A stretch of DNA of 64,000 nt, from positions 124,001 through 188,000 of the forward strand of contig NZ_FNIB01000006.1 of NCBI RefSeq assembly GCF_900103805.1. Reading direction: 5' to 3'. The stretch comes from Cryobacterium flavum. GTDB lineage: Bacteria > Actinomycetota > Actinomycetes > Actinomycetales > Microbacteriaceae. The position numbers and the translations under genes are program-made. Positions 36,101 to 46,716 of the stretch are shown here, piece by piece (position 1 is the first letter of the stretch; each line of letters begins with the position of its first letter). The notes under the pieces were generated by a model that saw nothing but the letters and a program-made list of their open reading frames with translations, did not search any database and was not told where the DNA came from.

Positions 36101-36803
36101 GTCGGAGACCGCGCACGACCGGCTCGCCACCATTGCGGCGAACAACGAGCTCGGCGCCGGCATGCAGGTGGCCCTGAAAGACCTCGAGATTCGCGGGGCC
36201 GGCAACCTGCTTGGCGGCGAGCAGGCCGGCCACATCGCGGGCGTCGGTTTCGACCTGTACCTGCGCATGATCGGTGAGGCCGTTAGTACCTTCCGCGGCG
36301 ATGTCGCCGAGGGGCAGACCGAGCTGCGGCTGGAGCTGCCGGTGGACGCGCATATTCCGCACGACTTCGTCGACAGTGAGCGGTTGCGGCTGGAGGCCTA
36401 CCAGAAGCTTTCCAGCGCAAGCTCGCCCACCGCGACCGACGACCAGATCGACCTCGTGCTCGACGAGCTGACCGACCGTTACGGCGAACCGCCGGTGCCG
36501 GTGCAGAACCTCGTCGCCGTCTCTCGGCTGCGCTGGCAGGCCCAGCAGGCCAACCTCAGCGAGGTCGTCGCCATGGGGTCGAACCTGCGTGTGGCACCGG
36601 CGGACCTGGCCGACTCGATCCAGGTGCGATTACAGCGGATGTATCCCGGCTCGCGTTACGTCTCCTCAACGGGGGCGCTCAGCGTGCCGATGCCGCGGCC
36701 GAACGGCGAGCCGCTCGATGACAACGCCCTGATCGAGTGGACGAAGACGCTGCTCGCCGCGATCTTTCCGCCGCCCGTGCCGGCAGTTGCGGGGCCGGCC
36801 TAA
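33174..36803 (+). CDS. mfd: Transcription-repair coupling factor
   Basis: 1209 residues from a GTG 18 bp after pth. Mfd displaces stalled RNA polymerase and recruits UvrAB. Visible order: UvrB-like N-terminal domains (GRESEALRENLGCF; FPAWETLPHERLSPSAEIVGKRL; VRGGILDVFPP), the RNA-polymerase interaction domain (GDHVVHQTHGIGRF ... YVPTDQL), SF2 translocase motifs (GDVGFGKTEVAIRAAF; a DEEQRFGV motif; SATPIPRSLEMA; TTIIETGLDI; QLHQLRGRVGRGRERAYAYF), and the C-terminal TRCF domain. Length is typical for actinobacterial Mfd. Confidence 0.97.
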   Translation: MILQGLIAALARASTFDNALAYASRDADFSLTGGLRAPLLAALLDLRRDDAQALFVITATGRESEALRENLGCFATSAEIIDFPAWETLPHERLSPSAEIVGKRLHALRRMREWQEQDASERHPLIVVASVRAALQPVADNLTDYEPIELTVGGRGHDLAAIVLQLVNVAYARVDMVTRRGEFAVRGGILDVFPPVASHPYRVEFFGDEVEQIRLFSVADQRSLPEPVESVSLPPSRELLLSPAVRQRAREMQHEFPSLAGLLAKIAEGIPVEGMESLAPALVDRLVPVTHYLPTNAAVAVISPERVASRAISLAETNREFLGAAWSAATAGADAPIDLESGDFLTLGRLRDSVKYSAPGVPATGHSWWTLSTFQAAPTDAPVLPEHLEMDALLTIRIEADAVPTFAGSVDGAVGHVASRLHDGWVVGIVAQGTGLVERAAQVLAERELPVRVVDVWPLEPEPGIAYLLKASVDHGFELPQSKLALISESEFYGRTVGYDARQIKKLASRRKNVVDPLQLVAGDHVVHQTHGIGRFLELTQREVSSGGRNPVKTTREYLVLEYAPSKRGHAGDRLYVPTDQLDLVTRYVGGEAPTLSKMGGSDWSSAKTKARKAVRDIAVELVKLYSARMASKGHAFGPDTPWQRELEEAFPFVETPDQLTTIDEVKADMERPIPMDRLLSGDVGFGKTEVAIRAAFKAVQDGKQVAMLVPTTLLVSQHMETFKERFAGFPIHLRALSRFQTDKESRETIAGMLDGTVDVVIGTHRLLSPSIIFKDLGLVIIDEEQRFGVEHKDALKKLKTNVDILAMSATPIPRSLEMAVTGIREMSTLATPPEDRHPILTFVGPYSQRQVAAAIRRELLREGQIFFVHNRVTSINRIAAQIAELVPEARIAVAHGQLPEAQLEQVVGDFWERKFDILVCTTIIETGLDINNANTIIIDRADKFGLSQLHQLRGRVGRGRERAYAYFLYDENKPLSETAHDRLATIAANNELGAGMQVALKDLEIRGAGNLLGGEQAGHIAGVGFDLYLRMIGEAVSTFRGDVAEGQTELRLELPVDAHIPHDFVDSERLRLEAYQKLSSASSPTATDDQIDLVLDELTDRYGEPPVPVQNLVAVSRLRWQAQQANLSEVVAMGSNLRVAPADLADSIQVRLQRMYPGSRYVSSTGALSVPMPRPNGEPLDDNALIEWTKTLLAAIFPPPVPAVAGPA

Positions 36804-36857
36804 CTTCAGGGGCTTCCCGCGGTGCGCGGGTGTTGCGCCGGTGCGCGCGAGGCACAC

Positions 36858-37073
36858 CTCCCGCGCACTGGCGCAGGTCCCGCGCCTCGCGTGGCGCGGC
36901 AGTTCTGGCCAGACCGGAACTCCCGCGCACTGGCGCAGGTCCCGCGCAGCGTGCTCGGTCGGACCCGTATCAGTGCCGGATCTCCCGCGCACTGGCGTAC
37001 CTCCGGCGCACTGCGACACGGCCGAACGGATGCCCGCTACCGGAACCCCCGCGCACTGGCGCAGGTCCCGCGC
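36858..37073. repeat. Four regularly spaced 28-bp direct repeats (non-CRISPR)
   Basis: Copies at 36858-36885, 36920-36947, 36982-37009 (diverged) and 37046-37073 share the core CGCGCACTGGCGCAGGTCCC. Unit-to-unit distances are 62, 62 and 64 bp. Intervening 34-36-bp stretches differ in sequence, but the last bases before copies 2-4 (CCGGAA/CCGGAT) are shared. This is the whole gap between mfd and nhaA. No cas gene is nearby and the repeat does not resemble known actinobacterial CRISPR repeats, so an interspersed intergenic repeat family is more likely. Confidence 0.8.
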
Positions 37074-37114
37074 GGCCGACTCGAGTGGTGCTTGGTAACG
37101 GAACGTGTCGGTTG

Positions 37115-38482
37115 CTATCGGGCTTCTTCCGACTGGTAGACATCCGGAATGCCATCGTTGTCGCTGTCGATGGCTTCCTTCTCGGCGATCCGCCCGTAGT
37201 GGCGGTTACGCGAACGCAGGATCGCCGTGGCCAGCAAGGCGGCCAGGAGCGAACCGACCAGAATGGCGACCTTGGCGTGGTCGTCGTGCGGGCTGCCCTG
37301 GCCGAAAGCCAGTTCGCTGATCAGTAGCGACACGGTGAAGCCGACGCCGGCCAGCAGGGAGACCCCGATGACGTCGATCCAGGCCAGGTCGGGGTCGAGT
37401 GACGCCTTGGTGGTCTTGGTCACGATGAAGGTCGCGAGCAATACCCCGGTGGGCTTACCCACGACGAGTGCAACGACGATGCCGATCGCGACCGGGTCGG
37501 TGAGTGCCCGATACAGGCCGTCGGCGCCGCCGATGGTGACGCCGGCCGAGAAGAAGGCGAATACGGGAATCGCGAATCCGCTGGAGAGCGGGCGAATGCG
37601 ATGTTCCAAAGTTTCGGCCAGGCCGGGCCCGGCGTCGGGCCCACCGCCACGCTTGCTGCGCAGTACCGGCACGGCGAAACCCAGCAGCACCCCGGCTACG
37701 GTCGCGTGCACGCCGGAACCGTGCACGAGCGCCCAGACGATGAAACCGAGAGGCAGAAGCAGCGTCCACGCCGCCCAAGCCCGCGTTCCGAAGAAGTAGG
37801 AGAACTTGTGGGTCAACACCCAGAACAGGGCCAGCGGCACGATCGCGAGCAGCAGCAGCGGAACATTCATGTCGGTCGTGTAGAAGAAGGCGATGATCGC
37901 GATGGCGAGCAGGTCGTCGACCACGGCGAGGGTCAGTAGAAAGATGCGCAGGGCTGGTGGGAGCTTCGAGCCGATCACCGCGAGCACGGCCAGGGCGAAG
38001 GCGATGTCGGTCGCGGTAGGGATCGCCCAGCCGCGCAGCGTCTCAGCTCCGGTTTCGAGGTTGATCAGCACGTAGATGACCGCGGGGATGATTACTCCAC
38101 CCACGGCGGCGGCCACCGGCACGATGGCGCGGTTGACGCTGCGCAAGTCACCCGCAACGAATTCGCGTTTGAGCTCGAGCCCGGCGAGGAAGAAGAAGAT
38201 CGCGAGGAATCCGTCAGCCGCCCAGGCGCCGAGACTCAGCTCGAGGTGCCACGGTGCGTAGCCGATCTTGTAGTCGCGAAAGGCGTAGTAGGCGTCGGAA
38301 AAACCGGAGTTGGCCATGATGAGCGCGGCCACGGTGGCGGCGAGCAGAATGGCTCCGCCGACGGTTTCTTTGCGCAGGATACCGGAGATGCGCACAAACT
38401 CGTTGTGGCTGCCGCGGCGCAGAATGATCGCGGTTGACGGTGCAGATTTCGGGGGAGTGGGCAGATTGGATGGTTCGGTCAT
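37115..38482 (-). CDS. nhaA: Na+/H+ antiporter NhaA
   Basis: 455 residues from the ATG at 38482 with AGAGGA upstream. About eleven helices; [13 protein letters not shown], the [21 protein letters not shown] region containing the two essential aspartates of the ion site, and [18 protein letters not shown] are diagnostic. It exports Na+ in exchange for protons. A hydrophilic C-terminal tail of about 45 residues (ending YQSEEAR) is longer than in E. coli. Confidence 0.95.
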   Translation of the reverse strand: MTEPSNLPTPPKSAPSTAIILRRGSHNEFVRISGILRKETVGGAILLAATVAALIMANSGFSDAYYAFRDYKIGYAPWHLELSLGAWAADGFLAIFFFLAGLELKREFVAGDLRSVNRAIVPVAAAVGGVIIPAVIYVLINLETGAETLRGWAIPTATDIAFALAVLAVIGSKLPPALRIFLLTLAVVDDLLAIAIIAFFYTTDMNVPLLLLAIVPLALFWVLTHKFSYFFGTRAWAAWTLLLPLGFIVWALVHGSGVHATVAGVLLGFAVPVLRSKRGGGPDAGPGLAETLEHRIRPLSSGFAIPVFAFFSAGVTIGGADGLYRALTDPVAIGIVVALVVGKPTGVLLATFIVTKTTKASLDPDLAWIDVIGVSLLAGVGFTVSLLISELAFGQGSPHDDHAKVAILVGSLLAALLATAILRSRNRHYGRIAEKEAIDSDNDGIPDVYQSEEAR

Positions 38483-38629
38483 AAGAATTCCTCTGGTGTT
38501 TCGAGCGCGCACAAGCAACTGCCGACCAGACTTCCCGGCTCACCGTGCATCAGAATACACGACGTACCTGAGCGACCCTCTGGCAGCAGGCCCGCCTACG
38601 ATTGAAACAACGATCCAGGAGTGTTGACC

Positions 38630-39382
38630 ATGACGAACCCGCTGTTTTCCTCCGCCCCCGCACCGAAGCACGAGGTGCCGACGAGCTCGCTCGACACGCT
38701 CATCGCGACCGTCGCGCGGCTGCGTGCTCCCGGCGGATGCCCGTGGGACGCCGACCAGACGCACGCCTCGCTCGTGCGCCACCTGGTCGAGGAGACCCAT
38801 GAACTGATCGAGGCGATCGAGGCCGGCAGTCGTGACGATCTGCTCGAAGAACTCGGTGATGTGCTCTACCAGGTGCTCTTTCACGCCGACCTGGCCGCGC
38901 ACACGCCCGAGGAGGACTTCGATATTCAGGAAGTCGCTGCCCGGCTGACCGAGAAGATGGTCGGGCGGCACCCGCACGTGTTCGGTGATGTCACGCTGGA
39001 GACGGCGGAGGAAGTCTCGGCCGCCTGGGACGGTTTCAAGGCCGAGGAGAAGCCGGGGCGCACGAGCGTGCTCGACGGTATTCCGACCGGCATGCCGGCG
39101 CTGGCCCTCGCCGACAAGGTGCTCGGTCGGGCCGAGAAGATCGGCCTGCTCGATACTGACGAGGGCTTCCCTCTTCCGATCGAGTCCGAGGCCGACCTCG
39201 GGCCGCTGCTGTTGGCCATCGTGGCGTCGGCTCGCTCTCAGGGCCTCGACGCGGAGCGTGCCCTGCGCGCCGCCGTGCGCGATCTGCAGACGGAGATCCG
39301 CGGAGCGGAAGCCCCCACAGCTTCAGACAACGCGGTCCATGACGACGCCTTCGACGCCGGAATCATCGCCTTCCCTTCCTGA
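38630..39382 (+). CDS. mazG: MazG family nucleoside triphosphate pyrophosphohydrolase
   Basis: 250 residues from the ATG at 38630, with CAGGAG 8 bp upstream. The MazG signature RLRAPGGCPWDADQTHASLVRHLVEETHELIEAIEAG with the EExxE pattern and EELGDVLYQVLFHADLA (EXXD) provide the metal site. The second half is diverged from E. coli MazG, as is usual in actinobacteria. It removes damaged or excess NTPs. It converges on the ABC exporter with a 3-bp gap. Confidence 0.93.
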   Translation: MTNPLFSSAPAPKHEVPTSSLDTLIATVARLRAPGGCPWDADQTHASLVRHLVEETHELIEAIEAGSRDDLLEELGDVLYQVLFHADLAAHTPEEDFDIQEVAARLTEKMVGRHPHVFGDVTLETAEEVSAAWDGFKAEEKPGRTSVLDGIPTGMPALALADKVLGRAEKIGLLDTDEGFPLPIESEADLGPLLLAIVASARSQGLDAERALRAAVRDLQTEIRGAEAPTASDNAVHDDAFDAGIIAFPS

Positions 39383-39385
39383 CAT

Positions 39386-40468
39386 CTAGGCGATACGACT
39401 TCCGGTGGGTAGGTGCGTCGCGGGGGTGCGAGTGCGACGCCAAGCCCAAGCCAGGGCGCCCGCGCCGAGCAGCAGGTGAATGGTGAGGCCGATGAACCAG
39501 CTCGGCACCGCGCCGTCGTAGGTCTCCTGTGCGGTCGGTCCCTGCCCGTAGGCCTGGACGGAGCCGTTGGCAGCCTCGTCGCATCCGTTGTACTCGGTAT
39601 ACAGCTCCGGCGCGGTCTGGGCTCCGCGAACGCCGACGGCGATCTGCCCGAACAGGTCGGTTGGGGAGCCGTTCTCATCGAAGCTGCCGGGCGCGGCATC
39701 CGCTACGACAACGTAGGGGTTCGCCGCGAGAATCCACCAGTAGTAGTCGAACCGCGGCACGGGGTAGGTCGAGGTCTGCGCGGTGGAGCAGACGATGTCG
39801 GACTGCTTGCCGGTTTGCTCGTCGTAGGTCGACGACACGACCTGATAGTTCACACTCGTCGCGTCCTGCTGCGTGGCGGTACCGAGCAGCGCGAATGCGA
39901 TGAGGGTGCCGAGGCTGAGTGCCGCGACCACGAGATAGGTCAGCACGATCGAGAACAGCGGCCGGGTCAGGATGCCCGACAGCCCAACGCCGACCGCAGC
40001 GATGACCCCGAGCTCGGCGGCGAGCACGAGTACGGAGACGCTGATCGTGCCGAGGGAGACCTCGCCGAGAACGACCGCGAAGATAAGAAACGGTAGTGCC
40101 GCCGCGAGAAAGGCGAGCGCTGTGATCCAGGCGGCCAGAAACTTGCCGAGCACGAGCTGCCCGGTGCTGATCAGCGTGACCTGCGTGGTGGCGAGGGTGC
40201 CGGCATCCCGGTCGCCGTTGATCGCATTGCCGGACACCGCCGGCGAGACCAGCGTGCCGAGCAGCAGCACGAAGAAGATGATGGTCGAGAACACGCCGCC
40301 ACCGCCGGACAGCCAGGCGGAGGTGGCCAGCCAGAGCAGAAAAGTGACGATCCCCACGAGCAGCATGAAGATGCCGAGCAGTACGTACCAGGAGACGCCG
40401 CGCACCCGTTGGCGCAGTTCCAGAGTGACGATCAGCCAGAGTCCGGTCAAGAACACGCGCTTGTTCAT
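39386..40468 (-). CDS. ABC-2 type exporter permease
   Basis: 360 residues with about six hydrophobic helices (for instance WYVLLGIFMLLVGIVTFLLWLA and LAFLAAALPFLIFAVVLGEV) and a large extracytoplasmic loop (about 215-320) before the last helix. Its GDRDAGTLATTQVTLISTGQLVLGKFLAAW is the typical ABC-2 cytoplasmic coupling segment. The start overlaps the ATPase stop by 4 bp. The substrate is not predictable. Confidence 0.85.
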   Translation of the reverse strand: MNKRVFLTGLWLIVTLELRQRVRGVSWYVLLGIFMLLVGIVTFLLWLATSAWLSGGGGVFSTIIFFVLLLGTLVSPAVSGNAINGDRDAGTLATTQVTLISTGQLVLGKFLAAWITALAFLAAALPFLIFAVVLGEVSLGTISVSVLVLAAELGVIAAVGVGLSGILTRPLFSIVLTYLVVAALSLGTLIAFALLGTATQQDATSVNYQVVSSTYDEQTGKQSDIVCSTAQTSTYPVPRFDYYWWILAANPYVVVADAAPGSFDENGSPTDLFGQIAVGVRGAQTAPELYTEYNGCDEAANGSVQAYGQGPTAQETYDGAVPSWFIGLTIHLLLGAGALAWAWRRTRTPATHLPTGSRIA

Positions 40469-41472
40469 GGGGTTACCTCCGGGTTGACGACGATCGAACT
40501 GTGTCGTGCCGGTCTCTCCCGGGTGAGGTCGAGAAAAGTATGTTCGAGGTTGCCGACGGCCGGGCCGAAATCGCAGACCGGAACCCCGCTCAGCACGAGG
40601 TTGTGCAGCAGGGCCGCGGCCGAGGCTTCGTTCTCGACCTGCACGAGGGTTCCGAGCTGGTCAACGCCGAGAACCTGCACGAGCGCACCGACCACGCCGG
40701 GGGTTGCCAGCGCACGTTCCAAGGCTGCTTCATCGAGTGAGCGGATGCGCCAGGCCCTGGCGCTCGCGCCGGCCGCGGCCACCTGCTCCGGGCTCGCTGT
40801 GCGGCCGTCGGACAGGTACACCGCGGCATCCGCCATCTCGTCGAGCTCGGCGAGAACGTGACTGGACACGAGGATGGCGGCGCCATCACCGGCCAAGCGT
40901 CTCAGCAGCTGGCGCAGCGCGGCGCGGGCTGCCGGGTCGAGGCCGGAGGCCGGCTCGTCGAGCAGCAGCACGCCGGGGGAGTGCACGAGCGCCCTGGCCA
41001 GGCTCAGTCGTTGCTTCTGGCCCCGCGACAACACCCGCGAGGGTCGGTCGGCGAAGTCCGTGAGGTCGGTCAGAAGGATCAACTCGTCGGCGCGCACGGC
41101 GGCCTGCTCGCGGGTCATGCGGTACATGCGCCCGGTGGTCTGCAGGGCCGCGCGGGCGGAGAGGCTCGGCCAGGAGCCGAGGGTGTCTGGCATCCAGCCC
41201 ATCAGGGCGCGCACGCGCTCCGGTTCGGTGACCGGGTCGTGACCGTTGATGCGAATGCTGCCCGCATCGGGTGTGAGCAGCGTGGCGAGCATGAGCAGCA
41301 GCGTGGTCTTGCCCGAGCCGTTCGGCCCGATCAGTGCCGTGACCGACCCGGCCGGTACCGTGAGGGTCGCATCGAGCAGCGCGAACACGCTGCCGAATGC
41401 CCGGCTCACCCCGGTCACCGCGATGCCGCTCGGCACGATTCCATCCGAGCCGAAAATCGTCGTCGCTGACAT
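40465..41472 (-). CDS. ABC exporter ATP-binding protein
   Basis: 335 residues from the ATG at 41472. Walker A LIGPNGSGKTTLLLML, signature LSRGQKQRLSLARAL (R in place of the usual G, common in this CcmA/DrrA-like class), Walker B LLLDEPASGLD, and H-loop VSSHVLAELDEMAD. A C-terminal extension of about 100 residues resembles the accessory domain of ABC-2 exporters. It forms a two-gene unit with the permease. Confidence 0.9.
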   Translation of the reverse strand: MSATTIFGSDGIVPSGIAVTGVSRAFGSVFALLDATLTVPAGSVTALIGPNGSGKTTLLLMLATLLTPDAGSIRINGHDPVTEPERVRALMGWMPDTLGSWPSLSARAALQTTGRMYRMTREQAAVRADELILLTDLTDFADRPSRVLSRGQKQRLSLARALVHSPGVLLLDEPASGLDPAARAALRQLLRRLAGDGAAILVSSHVLAELDEMADAAVYLSDGRTASPEQVAAAGASARAWRIRSLDEAALERALATPGVVGALVQVLGVDQLGTLVQVENEASAAALLHNLVLSGVPVCDFGPAVGNLEHTFLDLTRERPARHSSIVVNPEVTP

Positions 41473-41567
41473 AGCCACCACCCCCAGTTGTTTCCCCCGA
41501 GTCTAGGGGGGCTCCCGTTCGGGGCTGGGCGGTGAAACACATCGACGGCACCTGAGAGAATTGCCCC

Positions 41568-44218
<2,651 letters not shown>

Positions 44219-44245
44219 CAGCGCCCCACAAGAAAGCACGGGAGC

Positions 44246-44281
44246 GGGCTCCCGACCACCGATTCGGCTGGTCGGGGGCCC
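44246..44281 (+). terminator. Hairpin after eno
   Basis: GGGCTCCCGACCA / TGGTCGGGGGCCC, 13 bp with one mismatch and a 10-base loop, starts 27 bp after the eno stop. No strong T tract. A competing smaller hairpin GGGAGC-GG-GCTCCC overlaps its left arm. Confidence 0.65.
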
Positions 44282-44338
44282 ACAGCTTTCACTTGGTACC
44301 ATTTTCACCAGCACGTTCAGCCAGCGGAAGGAGTTGCC

Positions 44339-44842
44339 GTGGATCAGAAACGACCTGCCCAGAGCACGTCGGCAGCACGGCAACCCGCTGTTTCGGAAAC
44401 CGAGACGCCCGCCGGCGGCTGGCTGCGCAGCATCCGCTTCTCCGGATTTTCCCTCGTGATGATGGTCGTACTGATTCTTGCCGTCGTGGTGCTCGCGCCG
44501 AGTCTGCGCACCTACGCCGAACAGCGGCAGCAAATCAGCCAGCTCAGTGCAGCTGTCGCCGACCAGAAAGCCGAGGTCGACCAGCTCACGAGCCAGCGGG
44601 AGCGCTGGAACGACCGCACCTATGTCACGACGCAGGCCCGAGAGCGGCTGTCGTACGTGCTGCCAGGAGACATCAGCTTTCTCGTCATCAACGATCTGCC
44701 GATCGTCGCTCCGCTCGAAGCGGATACGAGCCCGGTCAGCACCAATATTCAAAGCACCACAATTGATTGGCTGGGTTCCTTGTTCGCCTCCACCATGACG
44801 GCCGGCCTCGCTCCGCAAGCACCCGCACCGGTGGTGCCATGA
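44339..44842 (+). CDS. FtsB/DivIC-like septum formation initiator
   Basis: 167 residues from a GTG with GGAAGGAG close upstream. A polar N-terminus is followed by one transmembrane helix (FSLVMMVVLILAVVVLAPSL, about 39-58), then a coiled coil (RQQISQLSAAVADQKAEVDQLTSQRERW) and YVTTQARERLSYVLPGD, the conserved FtsB/DivIC end. In the divisome such proteins bridge FtsQ and FtsL. It sits between eno and DUF501, the standard actinobacterial order. Confidence 0.88.
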   Translation: MDQKRPAQSTSAARQPAVSETETPAGGWLRSIRFSGFSLVMMVVLILAVVVLAPSLRTYAEQRQQISQLSAAVADQKAEVDQLTSQRERWNDRTYVTTQARERLSYVLPGDISFLVINDLPIVAPLEADTSPVSTNIQSTTIDWLGSLFASTMTAGLAPQAPAPVVP

Positions 44843-45381
44843 CCCGGCCGCCGTTCGAACCGTTCACTGCGGCCGATATCGATCTCGTTTCGGCGCAGCT
44901 CGGTCGCCCGGCCCGCAACGTGGTCGGCATCGCCGCTCGCTGTGTCTGCGGAGCGCCGACCGTGGTCGCTACCGCTCCCCGGCTGGCCGACGGCACCCCG
45001 TTTCCCACGCTGTACTACCTCTGCCATCCGGCCGCGACGGCGGCGATCTCTTCGCTCGAGGCCACCCAGGTCATGAACGAATACAACGACCTGCTCGCCG
45101 ACGATGACGAGGTGCGGGCAGCTTACGAGCGCGCTCACGAAAGCTTTCTGTTCGACCGCGACCAGCTCGGCACCGTGCCGGAAATCGCCGGGATCTCCTC
45201 CGGCGGCATGCCGAACCGGGTCAAGTGCCTGCACGCCCTCGCCGCGCACTCCCTGGCCGCCGGGACCGGCGTGAACCCGATCGGCGACCTCGCGCTGGCG
45301 CGTGCGGCCTGGTCGCCCACGGTCTGTGTCTGCCTGGACTACACCGCGTTGGCCGCTGCTTCAGGGTCGGCTTCGGAGTGA
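44839..45381 (+). CDS. DUF501 domain protein
   Basis: 180 residues; the ATG overlaps the FtsB-like stop (ATGA). The conserved block VVGIAARCVCGAPTVVATAPRLADGTPFPTLYYLCHP contains paired cysteines plus a later CLHAL and His, and GMPNRVKCLHALAAHSLAAGTGVNPIGDLAL matches DUF501. The family is widespread in actinobacteria, nearly always behind eno-ftsB, but has no known biochemical role; the Cys/His set suggests metal binding (inference). Confidence 0.9.
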   Translation: MTRPPFEPFTAADIDLVSAQLGRPARNVVGIAARCVCGAPTVVATAPRLADGTPFPTLYYLCHPAATAAISSLEATQVMNEYNDLLADDDEVRAAYERAHESFLFDRDQLGTVPEIAGISSGGMPNRVKCLHALAAHSLAAGTGVNPIGDLALARAAWSPTVCVCLDYTALAAASGSASE

Positions 45382-46694
45382 CCGCACGCTCTCGCCCTGT
45401 CACCACCGGTGTCGCGCTCGCCCTCGCCACAACGCTGTTCGCCGGCACTATCGCCGGCTCCGTCGTGGTCGACGCGCCCGCAGCCCACGCCGACCAGATT
45501 CGTGACCTGCAGTACTGGCTGAACGACTACGGGTTCACCGAAGCCTGGAACACCACGCGGGGCGCCGGCGTCACCGTCGCCGTCATCGACTCCGGGGTCA
45601 ACGGCAGCGTTCCCGAGCTGAACGGCGTCGTGACCGGGGGAACGGATGTTTCCGGCCTCGGTTCCGCAAATGGCCAGACGCCGGTCGCCGGCGACGACGA
45701 TGACGGAGAGCACGGCACTCTGGTGGCCTCGCTGCTGGCCGGTCGCGGAACCGGTGACGGCGCGGGCCTCATCGGGGTGGCGCCGGAAGCATCCATTCTG
45801 GCGGTGTCGGTCGGGTTCGGAAGCACCCGTTCCACGGTGAGTAACGATGACCAGATCGCGCAGGGCATCCGCTGGGCTGTCGACAACGGTGCTGATGTCA
45901 TCAATATGTCGCTTACCCGCAACACGCTGTACTGGCCGGAAAGCTGGGACGACGCCTTTCTTTACGCGTTTGAGAACGATGTCGTCGTCGTTGCTGCGGC
46001 CGGCAACCGGGGGAGCGGTACCACCGAGGTCGGTGCTCCCGCGACTATTCCCGGTGTGCTCACTGTGGCCGGTGTTGACCGCAACAAGACGGCAAGTTTC
46101 GACGCGTCCTCGCAGGGAATCACTATCGCCATCGCCGCTCCGAGTGAGAAGTTGGTGGGTGTCATGCCGGACTCGTCGTACGTGCAGTGGGACGGAACCA
46201 GCGCGGCGGCGCCGATTGTGTCCGGGCTCGTTGCGCTGGTTCGAGCCGCGTATCCCAACCTTGACGCGGCGGGGGTCATGAACCGGGTGATCGCCACCGC
46301 GAACGCGAACGGGCAATCAGTGCCGAGCCCGATCTACGGCAATGGTCTGATCGATGCCGCAGCCGCGGTGACCCGATATGTCGCTCCGGCGACCGGGGCC
46401 ACTCCGAGCGAGTTGCTGACGGAGTGGATCACCCTGCACCGTCGGGCCCAGATCGAGGTGGTTCCCACCGAGGAACCCGCCGCCGAGGCGCCCGCAGCCG
46501 TGGACGACGACCCGGCGCTACCGACCCAGAACGTGCTCACGGCCTGGCTTCCCAACCAACTGACATTGACCTATATTAGTCTGCCGCTCGCTGTACTCGT
46601 GGTGTTTGGTATCCTAGTAACGCTGTTGGGCATTGGGGCCACTCGGCAAATCAAGCGAATTCGGCGCAACCCCAAAGATTTCGCACAAACATAA
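45378..46694 (+). CDS. Membrane-anchored subtilisin-like serine protease (S8)
   Basis: 438 residues from the GTG at 45378, overlapping the DUF501 stop by 4 bp. Signal peptide to about residue 38 (AHA). The catalytic triad is Asp71 (VAVIDSG), His112 (GEHGTLVAS) and Ser275 (WDGTSAAAPIVSG), with oxyanion Asn210 (AAAGN). A linker rich in Pro/Ala/Glu leads to a C-terminal helix (TYISLPLAVLVVFGILVTLLG) and a basic tail. The layout resembles mycosins (MycP), but no ESX/type VII genes are present. Target unknown. Confidence 0.9.
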   Translation: MTARSRPVTTGVALALATTLFAGTIAGSVVVDAPAAHADQIRDLQYWLNDYGFTEAWNTTRGAGVTVAVIDSGVNGSVPELNGVVTGGTDVSGLGSANGQTPVAGDDDDGEHGTLVASLLAGRGTGDGAGLIGVAPEASILAVSVGFGSTRSTVSNDDQIAQGIRWAVDNGADVINMSLTRNTLYWPESWDDAFLYAFENDVVVVAAAGNRGSGTTEVGAPATIPGVLTVAGVDRNKTASFDASSQGITIAIAAPSEKLVGVMPDSSYVQWDGTSAAAPIVSGLVALVRAAYPNLDAAGVMNRVIATANANGQSVPSPIYGNGLIDAAAAVTRYVAPATGATPSELLTEWITLHRRAQIEVVPTEEPAAEAPAAVDDDPALPTQNVLTAWLPNQLTLTYISLPLAVLVVFGILVTLLGIGATRQIKRIRRNPKDFAQT

Positions 46695-46716
46695 TCATGT
46701 AGGAGGCCTTCTCATC

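Noticed and set aside
33189-36362. 1057-codon minus-strand open frame opposite mfd
   Set aside because: A GC-rich shadow of mfd codons; composition is His/Gly/Asp/Arg-rich with no motif, while mfd matches its family along the whole length.
36858-37073. CRISPR array
   Set aside because: Spacing looks right, but no cas genes are in the window, one of four repeats is degenerate, and the 'spacers' share their last bases. Listed as a repeat instead.
45378-46694. ESX type VII secretion locus
   Set aside because: The protease resembles a mycosin, but no WXG100, EccB, EccC, EccD or EccE gene is present.
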